Shown: positions 16,769-25,833 of the stretch, piece after piece
Position numbering within the stretch: position 1 is the first letter of the stretch
Layout: each line of letters starts with the position of its first letter
DNA from: an uncultured Algibacter sp.
GTDB lineage: Bacteria > Bacteroidota > Bacteroidia > Flavobacteriales > Flavobacteriaceae
Length of the DNA stretch: 64,000 nucleotides
Reading direction: 5' to 3'
Assembly: GCA_947499935.1 (NCBI GenBank)
Contig: CANMQH010000007.1
Coordinates: forward strand, 121,347 to 185,346
Position numbers and translations under genes: made by a program
Notes under the pieces: model-generated
Databases searched by the model: none
The model's input: only the letters and a program-made list of their open reading frames with translations
Told to the model about the DNA's origin: nothing

Positions 16769-19201
16769 ATGACCAAATTTAATGTACTACTCATTATATT
16801 TTTTTTATTTTCAATTATAAGTACAGCCCAAAGAACAGAACGTCCTGAGCGAACAGAAGTAAAAATAACAGGTACTGTTATAGATAAAGAAACTAAGCAA
16901 CCCTTAGAGTACGCGACAATATCGTTTTTTAGCAAACGCAAAAATAAAATTGTTACAGGTGGAATTACAGATACTCAAGGTAAGTTTAATATCCCTGTAA
17001 TGACTGGTATGTATAATATCTCAATTGAGTATATTTCATATAAAACCCTTTCTATACCTAATAAAAAAATACTAAAAAACGAAAATCTGGGAAGTTTTTC
17101 TTTAGATATCGATTTTGAATCTTTAGGCGAAGTTGAGATTATTGCAGAGCGCACTACTGTTGAAATAAAATTAGATAAAAAAATATATAATGTTGGTAAA
17201 GATCTTACTGTAAGCGGTGGCACAGTAAGCGATGTGTTAGATAATGTCCCGTCTGTTTCTGTTGATGCCGAAGGCGGTGTGTCTTTAAGAGGTAACGATA
17301 ATATTCGTATTTTAATTAACGGAAAACCTTCTGGATTAGTTGGGCTTAATTCTGCCGAAGCATTACAACAATTACCAGCAGATGCTATAGAAAAGGTAGA
17401 AGTTATTACATCGCCTTCAGCAAGGTATGAATCTGAAGGTACAGCAGGAATTTTAAACATTATTTTAAGACGCAGTAAATTACAAGGACTTAATGGATCT
17501 ATGACTAGCAATATTGGTTATCCAGAGTCTTACGGAATTTCTGGGAATATAAATTATAGAACAGGAAATCTTAACTTTTTTAATACCACATCATACAGAA
17601 ATAATAAAAATATTGGTAGATGGTTTAATGATGTTAAATATCAAGATATTAATACACCAGATTTAGACGAAAAAAGAAACTGGACAAATATCCGTAAAGG
17701 TATAAATACAAATACAGGTTTAGAATGGTATATTAATGATTCTGCTTCTTTAACCACAGCCATTGTTTACAGTAATAATGATAGAGATAATAGCCCAGTA
17801 AATAATTTATTACAATTAGATAAAGCCACAGGCACTACAACTAATAGTATTAGACTTTCACCTGAACAAGGCGATAGAGAAACCATTCAGTATTCGGTTA
17901 ATTTCACAAAAAACTTTGAACAAACAGACCATAAATTGTCATTCGATTTTCAATATGAAGACACTACAAACGATGTAAACTCTGTAATAAATCTTGATAC
18001 TGTAGATACCGAAATGGTAGAGACACTCGAAGACCAAAGGCAAATTTTATTAAAAACGGACTATACATTACCCATTGGAGACATGAGTCGTTTAGAACTA
18101 GGTTATCGTGGAGATTTTACTACTAATGAAACAGATTTTAGAGTAGATATTTTAAACCCAGGCACCAACACCTTTGAGATTAATAATAATTTAACCAACC
18201 TGTTTAATTTTAAACAATATATTACAGCTGCTTATGTACAATTTGGTAGTAAAATTAATAAACTATCATACCTGCTTGGTGTACGTATGGAAAATACCCG
18301 AACAACCTTAGATCAACCCACAAGTGGAGATTTTAAAAGAAAAAGTCTTACTGGTTTATTTCCAACAGCTAATATAAATTATGAAATAAGTGATAGTGAG
18401 AGCCTAACACTTAGTTATAATCGAAGATTACGAAGACCTAGAGGGTTTATGTTAAATCCATTTCCATCAAGGTCTAGTGTAACAAATGTATTTCAGGGTA
18501 ACCCCGATTTAGACCCAACATACACAGACAGGTTTGAATTAGGGTACTTAAAAAAGCTTAATAAATTTACATTAAGCGCAGCATTATATTACGCGCACTC
18601 TACAAATGCCATAACGTTTGTTAGCCAAAGAACAGGAGAAATCGTTGTTATTAACAATAGTGATTTTCCTGTTATTTTAAGAGGCCCTATTAATATTGGA
18701 ACTGATGACCGCTATGGTTTAGAACTTAATTTAAATTATAGTCCTTCTAGAAAATGGCGGGTTAATACAGATTTTAATGTTTTTAAACTAGAACGGATAG
18801 GTAATTTTAATGGTATAGACTTAGGAGCAGACAATGTCACTTGGACAGCAAGAATAACTAATAAGCTTAGATTGCCTTACAAAATAGATTGGCAAACCAA
18901 CATGAATTATAGAGGTCCAAATACAGATGCTCAAAACAAAAGAAAAGGTCGATTTACATCCAATGTAGCCTTTAGCAAAGATATTTTAAAAGACAAAGGC
19001 TCAATTGCTTTTAATATTAGAGACCTTTTAAATAGTAATGTTTCTATAAATGATATTACAGGAAATGCTTTTATAGCGCGCCAAGAAATTCAATATAGAG
19101 GTGGTCGTACTTATAATCTATCATTTACCTATAGATTTAATCAAAAGAAAAAACAAGAACGTAGCCGTAATTTTGAAAGTGGCGGTGGCGATGAATTATA
19201 A
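16769..19201 (+). CDS. outer-membrane beta-barrel protein (TonB-receptor-like)
   Basis: An 810-residue protein: signal peptide (to about ISTAQ, residue 20), carboxypeptidase-regulatory-like domain (about 31-115: KITGTVIDKETKQPLEYATISF), TonB plug-like domain (about 135-225: VSDVLDNVPSVSVDAEGGVSLRG, NGKPSGLVGL, EKVEVITSPSARYESEGTAGILNI) and a barrel to the end, which closes with aromatic-rich strands (YNLSFTYRF) and a short GGGDEL tail. This is the family often annotated 'outer membrane beta-barrel family protein', related to TonB receptors. Some members import peptides or metals; the substrate here is unknown and no SusD partner follows. It is transcribed alone and ends at a strong palindrome. 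Confidence 0.9.
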   Translation: MTKFNVLLIIFFLFSIISTAQRTERPERTEVKITGTVIDKETKQPLEYATISFFSKRKNKIVTGGITDTQGKFNIPVMTGMYNISIEYISYKTLSIPNKKILKNENLGSFSLDIDFESLGEVEIIAERTTVEIKLDKKIYNVGKDLTVSGGTVSDVLDNVPSVSVDAEGGVSLRGNDNIRILINGKPSGLVGLNSAEALQQLPADAIEKVEVITSPSARYESEGTAGILNIILRRSKLQGLNGSMTSNIGYPESYGISGNINYRTGNLNFFNTTSYRNNKNIGRWFNDVKYQDINTPDLDEKRNWTNIRKGINTNTGLEWYINDSASLTTAIVYSNNDRDNSPVNNLLQLDKATGTTTNSIRLSPEQGDRETIQYSVNFTKNFEQTDHKLSFDFQYEDTTNDVNSVINLDTVDTEMVETLEDQRQILLKTDYTLPIGDMSRLELGYRGDFTTNETDFRVDILNPGTNTFEINNNLTNLFNFKQYITAAYVQFGSKINKLSYLLGVRMENTRTTLDQPTSGDFKRKSLTGLFPTANINYEISDSESLTLSYNRRLRRPRGFMLNPFPSRSSVTNVFQGNPDLDPTYTDRFELGYLKKLNKFTLSAALYYAHSTNAITFVSQRTGEIVVINNSDFPVILRGPINIGTDDRYGLELNLNYSPSRKWRVNTDFNVFKLERIGNFNGIDLGADNVTWTARITNKLRLPYKIDWQTNMNYRGPNTDAQNKRKGRFTSNVAFSKDILKDKGSIAFNIRDLLNSNVSINDITGNAFIARQEIQYRGGRTYNLSFTYRFNQKKKQERSRNFESGGGDEL

Positions 19202-19255
19202 TGTATTTCTATAGTAATCGTATTTCTCATTTAAAAAACAATTTACTATAAAAAC

Positions 19256-19283
19256 ACAAAGGAAGCCAATTGGCTTCCTTTGT
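19256..19283. terminator. 28-bp palindromic bidirectional terminator
   Basis: A perfect 28-base palindrome (acaaaggaagccaa and its complement) between the convergent barrel gene and the small membrane-protein gene. Confidence 0.8.
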
Positions 19284-19301
19284 AATAATATGTATAAAGG
19301 T

Positions 19302-19475
19302 TTAAGCTTCTCGCTTAGCTTTTCTTTCTTCCATGATTTCTTTTACTCTTTCAATTAAAGAACCTCCAATCCAATATGGAATTACAAAGGTTAATAAAAA
19401 AATCATTAACCAAAATCCTAAGGTTAAAATGGATAAAAATGCTAAAAATCCTAAATATTGGTCAAACTCAAACAT
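19302..19475 (-). CDS. small membrane protein, 57 residues
   Basis: Reading the minus strand from the ATG at 19475 gives 57 codons: MFEFDQYLGFLAFLSILTLG..., two hydrophobic stretches (about 8-22 and 23-36, possibly one hairpin), then a charged C-terminal helix ERVKEIMEERKAKREA. It is supported by a strong promoter (TTG, 20 bases, TACCTTTG) 28 bases upstream and by a terminator just after the stop. I know no function. The overlapping plus-strand frame has no comparable signals. Conservation in related genomes would confirm it. Confidence 0.72.
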   Translation of the reverse strand: MFEFDQYLGFLAFLSILTLGFWLMIFLLTFVIPYWIGGSLIERVKEIMEERKAKREA

Positions 19476-19502
19476 AATTGTAAAGTATTTTTTAAACTTT
19501 CA

Positions 19503-19533
19503 CAAAGGTAATATAAAGGGATGTCTTATACAA
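19503..19533 (-). promoter_or_regulatory. predicted promoter of the 57-residue membrane protein
   Basis: Minus strand TTG (19533-19531), 20 bases, TACCTTTG (19510-19503), a full consensus match. It lies directly after the peroxiredoxin gene end (19554), so the small gene is not dependent on read-through. Confidence 0.6.
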
Positions 19534-19553
19534 TATCAAATTAAAAATTAATT

Positions 19554-20195
19554 CTAATTTAAATCAGGTTGCGGAGTCATTCTTAAATAAGGTTTAATTT
19601 CTTTATATCCTTTTGGAAAAATAGCAGAGATATCCTCAGTAGCTATTGAAGGAGACACCACACAATCATCGCCACTATTCCAATTGGCTGGTGTAGCCAC
19701 TTTGTGGTATGCTGTTAATTGTAAAGAATCAATAACCCTTAATAACTCATCAAAATTCCTTCCCGTTGATGCAGGGTAAATAATCATGAGTTTTACTTTT
19801 TTATCAGCGCCAATAATAAATACAGATCTAACTGTTAATTTACTATCAGAATTTGGATGAATCATATCATACAATTCAGATACATTGCCATCTTCATCTG
19901 CTATAATTGGGAAGTTTACAGTAGTATTTTGCGTTTCATTAATGTCGTTTATCCATCCTTTATGCGAGCTTAAACCATCTACACTAAGCGCCACCACTTT
20001 TACGTTTCGTTTATCAAACTCAGGTTTATATTTAGCTACGGTACCTAACTCAGTAGTACAAACAGGTGTATAATCTGCTGGATGCGAAAATAAAATCCCC
20101 CAGCTATCTCCTAACCACTCATGAAAATTAATTTCGCCCTCTGTAGATTGTGCTATAAAATTTGGAGCAATATCCCCAAGTCTAATTGTTGCCAT
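19554..20195 (-). CDS. peroxiredoxin, Prx6 (1-Cys) type
   Basis: A 213-residue thiol peroxidase reducing H2O2 and organic peroxides. The peroxidatic cysteine is in HPADYTPVCTTELG (Cys near residue 46), preceded by the family aspartate-rich GDIAPNF start; the long C-terminal extension after VIDSLQLT and KVATPANWNSGDDCVV is the Prx6-type dimerisation arm. A second Cys at DDCVVSPS might act in resolution, which I cannot tell. It is divergent from fumC, with 153 bases between; no clear promoter box for it was found (best TAGCTTTA near 20240). Confidence 0.92.
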   Translation of the reverse strand: MATIRLGDIAPNFIAQSTEGEINFHEWLGDSWGILFSHPADYTPVCTTELGTVAKYKPEFDKRNVKVVALSVDGLSSHKGWINDINETQNTTVNFPIIADEDGNVSELYDMIHPNSDSKLTVRSVFIIGADKKVKLMIIYPASTGRNFDELLRVIDSLQLTAYHKVATPANWNSGDDCVVSPSIATEDISAIFPKGYKEIKPYLRMTPQPDLN

Positions 20196-20315
20196 AAATT
20201 TCTTTTTTAAATATTTATAATTTTTCTATAAAGCTAGTTTATATTTTAGATCAACTTAGTTTACGTTTTGTTAAAATCTTAGAAAACCCAATAAGAATGG
20301 TATTGGTAAATAAAT

Positions 20316-20323
20316 TAACTTTG
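20316..20323 (+). promoter_or_regulatory. predicted -7 box of fumC
   Basis: TAACTTTG fits TAnnTTTG and lies 25 bases upstream of the fumC ATG. No -33 TTG at the right distance. Confidence 0.4.
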
Positions 20324-20348
20324 TAATTAAAATCTAAATAGAATTAAA

Positions 20349-21743
20349 ATGAGTTATAGAATAGAAAAAGATACCATGGGCGAGGTTAAAGTGCCTGCTG
20401 ATAAGCTTTGGGGAGCACAAACCGAAAGATCTAGAAATAATTTTAAGATTGGTGCACCAGCCTCAATGCCTTTAGAAATTGTTTACGGTTTTGCTTACTT
20501 AAAAAAAGCAGCAGCATATACAAACTGTAAATTGGGTGTTTTAGCAGAAGACAAACGTGATTTAATAGCAGAAGTTTGTGATGAAATTTTAGAAGGAAAA
20601 CACGATAATCAATTCCCTTTGGTAATCTGGCAAACGGGTTCTGGAACTCAAAGCAACATGAATGTCAACGAGGTTATTGCTAACAGAGCGCATCAAATCG
20701 CAGGACAAGTTATTGGAGAAGGTGAAAAAACCATCCAGCCAAATGACGATGTAAACAAATCGCAATCTTCTAACGACACCTTCCCTACTGGTATGCATAT
20801 TGCAGCCTATAAGAAAATAGTTGAAGTTACTATACCTGGAGTAAAGCAATTGCGAGATACACTGAATAAAAAATCTGAAGCATTTAAAAATGTAGTTAAA
20901 ATTGGACGAACACATTTAATGGATGCAACACCTTTAACATTAGGCCAAGAGCTTTCTGGTTATGTAGCACAACTTGACCATGGCTTAAAAGCATTAGAAA
21001 ACACACTACCACATTTAAGTGAATTGGCTTTAGGAGGTACAGCCGTTGGAACTGGTTTAAATACACCAAAAGGATATAGTGAACTGGTTGCAAAATACAT
21101 TGCAGACTTTACCAAATTACCATTTATAACCGCACCAAATAAATTTGAAGCACTTGCAGCCCATGATGCTGTTGTAGAAACACATGGCGCTTTAAAACAG
21201 TTGGCTGTGTCTCTTAATAAAATTGCTAATGATATTAGAATGATGGCTTCTGGTCCACGTTCTGGTATTGGAGAAATTACAATACCTGCAAACGAGCCTG
21301 GAAGCTCTATAATGCCTGGGAAAGTTAATCCTACCCAATGTGAAGCACTAACTATGGTTTGCGCTCAAGTAATGGGTAATGATGTAGCTATTTCTGTTAG
21401 TGGTATGCAAGGCCACTACGAATTAAATGTATTTAAGCCTGTTATGGCTGCTAATATTTTACAATCGGCTCAATTAATAGGTGATGCATGTGTGAGTTTT
21501 GATGAAAATTGTGCCATTGGTATAGAACCAAATAACGAGGTAATTACTAAATTATTAAATAACTCTTTAATGCTCGTTACAGCTTTAAACACAAAAATCG
21601 GGTATTACAAAGCCGCAGAAATTGCTAATACAGCACATAAAAATGGTACAACCTTAAAAGAAGAAGCTATTAATTTAGGTTACGTAACTGCAGAAGATTA
21701 TGATGCTTGGGTAAAGCCTGAAGCTATGGTTGGAAGTTTATAA
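20349..21743 (+). CDS. fumC: fumarate hydratase, class II
   Basis: Interconverts fumarate and malate in the TCA cycle, iron-independent. 464 residues, normal for FumC. Seen: [23 protein letters not shown] at the N-terminus, the [18 protein letters not shown] segment near 96-113, the [18 protein letters not shown] substrate loop near 187-204, and the superfamily signature [16 protein letters not shown] near 317-332. Single-gene unit closed by a strong hairpin shared with the next convergent gene. Confidence 0.96.
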   Translation: MSYRIEKDTMGEVKVPADKLWGAQTERSRNNFKIGAPASMPLEIVYGFAYLKKAAAYTNCKLGVLAEDKRDLIAEVCDEILEGKHDNQFPLVIWQTGSGTQSNMNVNEVIANRAHQIAGQVIGEGEKTIQPNDDVNKSQSSNDTFPTGMHIAAYKKIVEVTIPGVKQLRDTLNKKSEAFKNVVKIGRTHLMDATPLTLGQELSGYVAQLDHGLKALENTLPHLSELALGGTAVGTGLNTPKGYSELVAKYIADFTKLPFITAPNKFEALAAHDAVVETHGALKQLAVSLNKIANDIRMMASGPRSGIGEITIPANEPGSSIMPGKVNPTQCEALTMVCAQVMGNDVAISVSGMQGHYELNVFKPVMAANILQSAQLIGDACVSFDENCAIGIEPNNEVITKLLNNSLMLVTALNTKIGYYKAAEIANTAHKNGTTLKEEAINLGYVTAEDYDAWVKPEAMVGSL

Positions 21744-21765
21744 TAAATCGATTAATCGTAAATAT

Positions 21766-21802
21766 AAAAAAGCAGGTAATCATAATGATTACCTGCTTTT
21801 TT
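21766..21802. terminator. bidirectional terminator between fumC and the coiled-coil gene
   Basis: Perfect 17-bp inverted repeat (21766-21782 and 21786-21802) with a 3-base loop, A-run on one side and T-run on the other. Confidence 0.9.
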
Positions 21803-21824
21803 ATTAGTAAAACTCTCTAATACA

Positions 21825-22709
21825 CTATTTTAAAGTAAACTCTGATGAAGACACTAAATCTCTATCGTTAAAAATATTTACAATATATCGCCCTTTTTCA
21901 AACGACCCTTTGTCATTAGATGTTACAAATTCGCATATGTTAAGACTTGTATTTTCATAATTAAATTTACTAATAATACTATAGTTTAACGTTTTTTCTT
22001 CAAAAGTAACTTGTTCATTTAATCCTAAAGTGTTGTTTTTTGGATCAATAACCTGCACATATAACTCTTGGTCTCCAGACTGTACCAATGGATTTTTAGC
22101 AATAGTGTAACATACTCTAATTTTATCGGTTCTGGTTGCTCTTTCTGTTGGTATTAATTTTCCAGAGGTTCTTTCAATAACTCCAAAACCTTTAAGCCCA
22201 ACCGTAGTTAACGTTGCTGCACTAGACATTACTTCTGCTAATGCATTGTTTTGCACCATCAAAGAATCAGTAAATACTGTACGCTCTTCTAAACGAACAC
22301 GTGTACTATCTAAAGAAGTCGCTAAATAAGAGTTCTCTATTCTTAAAGAATCATTTTGAGCTAATAAAACATTCATTTCCTTTTGTAAGGAAGCATACTT
22401 CTTTTTATATCTCCACAAACTTTTTACATTAGTTTCAGATATTTTTAATGAATCAATTAAACCATTTATACGTTCTCTGGCATCAATTAAATTAGTGTTT
22501 GATACTTCACTTTCGCTAATGGCTTCATCATATTGTTTTGCCATAGCGTTTAAATCATTCATTACAAGTTGTTTTTGCTCTGTCAATTCTCTTTTATCTT
22601 CATTAGTTTTTTTGTAAAGATTCATCGAGTAGAAACCCGTACCTAAAAATAAAACCAATGCTATACCTAATGCTATTTTTAGCCCTGTACTAGTATTGCC
22701 ATTTTCCAT
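21825..22709 (-). CDS. single-pass membrane protein with long coiled coil, unknown function
   Basis: A 294-residue protein: short cytoplasmic start, one membrane segment (residues 10-28, LKIALGIALVLFLGTGFYS), a long heptad-like helical region (about 30-165, rich in Lys, Glu, Asn and Leu), then a beta-rich domain (about 175-294: LKGFGVIERTSGKLIPTERATRTDKIRVCYTI ... GRYIVNIFND) that looks like an Ig-type fold. I do not recognise a named family. Similar proteins in flavobacteria tend to carry vague names. The topology (tail outside the cytoplasm) suggests an envelope structural role. It is preceded by a 263-base AT-rich gap in which I see no clear signals. Confidence 0.7.
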   Translation of the reverse strand: MENGNTSTGLKIALGIALVLFLGTGFYSMNLYKKTNEDKRELTEQKQLVMNDLNAMAKQYDEAISESEVSNTNLIDARERINGLIDSLKISETNVKSLWRYKKKYASLQKEMNVLLAQNDSLRIENSYLATSLDSTRVRLEERTVFTDSLMVQNNALAEVMSSAATLTTVGLKGFGVIERTSGKLIPTERATRTDKIRVCYTIAKNPLVQSGDQELYVQVIDPKNNTLGLNEQVTFEEKTLNYSIISKFNYENTSLNICEFVTSNDKGSFEKGRYIVNIFNDRDLVSSSEFTLK

Positions 22710-22972
22710 AATTACTTGTTTTTAGTTTTTGTTGTTCTTAATTTAATCCCTTTTTGTAATATCTTAAAAGAATATATTATTTTTAAATTTATACAATTTT
22801 ATGTTTCTACCAAACTTGTTTATACAATTTATTTTTGTGAGAGAATGTATGGCGAAATATAAAGTGCCTAATATATTAATTGACATTTACCTATATACGG
22901 TTGAGTTAATCATTTAGATTTTATAAGCTATTTCTAAAATGATATAAAATGCCATAATTCTAGTATATACAG

Positions 22973-25141
22973 CTACTGACTAATACCTTCTAAATCAAAA
23001 ATAAAAGCATAAGTTAAAGCTAATTGTTTGTAACGCTCAAATCTTCCTGATGCTCCGCCATGGCCTGTTTTCATGTTACAATCCATTATTAATAAGTTGT
23101 TATCTGTTTTTAGTGCTCTTAGTTTAGCAATCCATTTTGCAGGTTCCCAATATTGCACTTGGCTATCCCAATATCCAGTTGTAATTAAGATATTTGGATA
23201 TGATTTTGCTTCAATATTATCATATGGTGAGTAGGATTTCATATAATCATAATATTCCTTATTTTTTGGATTACCCCACTCGTCAAACTCAAACGTTGTT
23301 AACGGTATAGATTCATCAAGCATGGTAGAAACTACATCAACAAAAGGTACGGCTGCTACAACGCCGTTCCATAAATTAGGTTCCATGTTTGCAATAGCAC
23401 CCATTAATAATCCACCAGCAGAACCTCCATTTGCATACATATGTTCATTATTAGTATATCCTTTATCTACTAAAAACTTACCAACATCTATAAAATCTGT
23501 AAACGTATTTTTCTTCTTTAATAATTTTCCATTCTCATACCAATCTCGTCCCATTTCTTGACCTCCTCGTACATGCGCTATAGCATAAATAAAGCCTCTA
23601 TTAAGTAAACTTAACCTAGAAGACCTAAAAGTGGGTTCACTATTACTTCCATATGAGCCATAGGCATATAGCAATAATGGATTTTTACCATCCTTTTTAA
23701 TTCCCTTTTTATAGACTAAAGACACAGGTACTTTTGTACCATCTGTAGCTGTAGCAAATAATCTTTCGGAAGTATAATTGTCTACATTAAACGTAGAATC
23801 TATTACATCTTCTTGTTTTAAAATCGTTTGCTTTTTGGTTTCCATATTATATTCTATAGTACTTCCAGGTGTGGTTAACGAACTGTAATAGTAACGCAAT
23901 ACATTTGTATTAAAATCTATATTTGAAGTAGTTGCAGCATAATACGCAGGGTCATTAAAATTGATGTAATAATCGTTTTTACCATCCCAACCCATAACTC
24001 TAATAGTTCTTAAGCCTTGTTTACGCTCTTCTGAAACTAAATAATTCTCAAAAATATCAATACTTTGAAAAAACACATCGTTTCTGTGCGGTATAACATC
24101 TACCCAATGCTCTTTTTCGGTCTTATTTATTGGTGTTTTAACCAATTTAAAGTTTTTAGCATCTAGATTGGTACGAATATAAAAATAGTCTTCATAATGA
24201 TCCACGCTGTATTCTAAATCTTTTTCTCTAGATTGGATAATTTTCCATTCTCCATTGGGTGTATTAGCATCTAGATATCGACATTCTGAAGATAGTGTTT
24301 GAGTACTAGATATAATTAAATAAGCATCCGATTTTGTTTTATAAATGCTGCAAAAAAATGTTTCATCTTTTTCTTCATAAACTACAACATCTTCAGATTG
24401 ATTAGTACCAATAACATGTTTTACAATTTTATTATCTCTTAAAGTCTGCGGGTCTTTAGTTGTATAAAAAATAGTTTTTCCATCATTTGCCCAAATGGCA
24501 CTACCGCCTGTGTTTTTAAGCTCATCCTTTAATGTTTCTCCTGTTTTTAAGTTTTTAAAAAATATAGTATACTGCCTTCTAGAAACGGTATCTACACCAT
24601 AAGCCAACATATTGTTATCCGGACTTATAGATGTAGAACCTACAGCATAGTACGAAAAACCTTTTGCTAATTCTGGAACGTTAAGCATAATTTCTTCTTC
24701 AGCATTATCTTGTATTTTTTTTCTACAATACAACGCATAATTGGCTCCAGTTTCATAACGTGTATAATATGAATATCCTTTTTTATTTACAGGAACAGAT
24801 TGATCATCTTTTTTTATTCGTCCAATAATTTCGTCATATAATGTGTCTTGCAAAGCATCAGTATGTGCCATTGCTTTATTTAAATATTCATTTTCAGCAT
24901 TTAAATAATTTAATACATCTTGAGTTTGCGCGTCTGGAGTTTCAGCATTTTTCTGAGCATCACTTAAACGCATCCAAAAATAATTATCTGTACGCGTATC
25001 GCCATGAGTGGTTAATTCTTTTGCTATTTCTTTTGCTTTTGGAGCCTCTAAGGCTAAATAAGGTTTGGCTTCTTCTTCTTTTTGTTTACAAGAAAAACAT
25101 ACAATAAATAAAACGGCAAATGATATAAAAGGTATTTTCAT
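22973..25141 (-). CDS. oligopeptidase B-like S9A peptidase, lipoprotein copy
   Basis: A 722-residue serine peptidase with a lipoprotein leader (lipobox VCFSC, Cys 18, then KQKEEE), so it should sit in the cell envelope, unlike its paralogue at 10904-12964. The two share their plan and many segments: RTDNYFWMRLSD near the start, the propeller, YAYGSYGSNSEP, GGQEMGRDWYENGKLL, catalytic Ser in ANGGSAGGLLMGAI near 560 and His in KTGHGGASGR near 692. It probably degrades oligopeptides in the periplasm. Single-gene unit; downstream gap of 263 bases. Confidence 0.92.
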   Translation of the reverse strand: MKIPFISFAVLFIVCFSCKQKEEEAKPYLALEAPKAKEIAKELTTHGDTRTDNYFWMRLSDAQKNAETPDAQTQDVLNYLNAENEYLNKAMAHTDALQDTLYDEIIGRIKKDDQSVPVNKKGYSYYTRYETGANYALYCRKKIQDNAEEEIMLNVPELAKGFSYYAVGSTSISPDNNMLAYGVDTVSRRQYTIFFKNLKTGETLKDELKNTGGSAIWANDGKTIFYTTKDPQTLRDNKIVKHVIGTNQSEDVVVYEEKDETFFCSIYKTKSDAYLIISSTQTLSSECRYLDANTPNGEWKIIQSREKDLEYSVDHYEDYFYIRTNLDAKNFKLVKTPINKTEKEHWVDVIPHRNDVFFQSIDIFENYLVSEERKQGLRTIRVMGWDGKNDYYINFNDPAYYAATTSNIDFNTNVLRYYYSSLTTPGSTIEYNMETKKQTILKQEDVIDSTFNVDNYTSERLFATATDGTKVPVSLVYKKGIKKDGKNPLLLYAYGSYGSNSEPTFRSSRLSLLNRGFIYAIAHVRGGQEMGRDWYENGKLLKKKNTFTDFIDVGKFLVDKGYTNNEHMYANGGSAGGLLMGAIANMEPNLWNGVVAAVPFVDVVSTMLDESIPLTTFEFDEWGNPKNKEYYDYMKSYSPYDNIEAKSYPNILITTGYWDSQVQYWEPAKWIAKLRALKTDNNLLIMDCNMKTGHGGASGRFERYKQLALTYAFIFDLEGISQ

Positions 25142-25235
25142 TTTCTATATTTTAAGGATGGTAAAGAAACAAAAAAAATAGAAATATGCATTTAATTAAT
25201 GTAATATTTACGCTTAAACACGCATTTATAAATGC

Positions 25236-25745
25236 TTATTTTATGTTTTGATTATTTACGTCTAAAAGTATATCTAATTCATGGCAATAATAGGTATCCG
25301 CATCACATAATACTTCCAAAGTTTCCACCATTAATTTATTTAAGGTTTCATTTTTAGAATTAATATTATAAGCTAGTTTAAACTCAGAATACGCTGCTTT
25401 TACATTGTTGTTTTCCAATCTATTATAACCAGAATTGATTAAAAAATTAAAAGCAATTTGATCTTTATTATTCTGATAGTCGTTTAGCTTAATAGCTTGC
25501 GCCTGCGAGTAAACTGTATATTTTTGATAACTACTATGTAAAATAACACAAAATGCAAGCGCTATAAATATGGTTAATATTCCTTTTAATACGTTGTTTT
25601 CTTTTACTTTAGGTTTTAAAGTAAAAGTTCTTGAATATTTTGGTAATGACGTAAAAGAAGGTAAACGCTCTCTAACAAAAAGTTTTTTTCTAGGCGCTCT
25701 TGAATATATCCATTTTTGCAACCCAAATCCCATATAACCACCCAT
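25236..25745 (-). CDS. small membrane protein with TPR-like tail, unknown
   Basis: A 169-residue protein. A basic N-terminal part (WIYSRAPRKKLFVRERLP) is followed by one membrane segment (about 53-70, LKGILTIFIALAFCVILHS) and an extracytoplasmic helical tail (about 80-169) that resembles a single tetratricopeptide pair (AFNFLINSGYNRLENNNVKAAYSEFKLAYNINSKN). Starts are possible at residue 1 (25745) or at Met 5 (25733). It is the last gene of the minus-strand series 34711 to 25236, 88 bases after the 564-residue membrane protein, so it may belong to that cluster. No recognised function. Confidence 0.65.
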   Translation of the reverse strand: MGGYMGFGLQKWIYSRAPRKKLFVRERLPSFTSLPKYSRTFTLKPKVKENNVLKGILTIFIALAFCVILHSSYQKYTVYSQAQAIKLNDYQNNKDQIAFNFLINSGYNRLENNNVKAAYSEFKLAYNINSKNETLNKLMVETLEVLCDADTYYCHELDILLDVNNQNIK

Positions 25746-25833
25746 AATATAGTTTTACTTATAGGTGTTAAAACGACACTATTTGTTACACAAAAACGGG
25801 TGTTTTAAGATCATTGATTTTACATTGAAGACA

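Noticed and set aside
19333..19551. 72-residue plus-strand frame
   Set aside because: Lies opposite the better supported 57-residue membrane gene, which has promoter and terminator.
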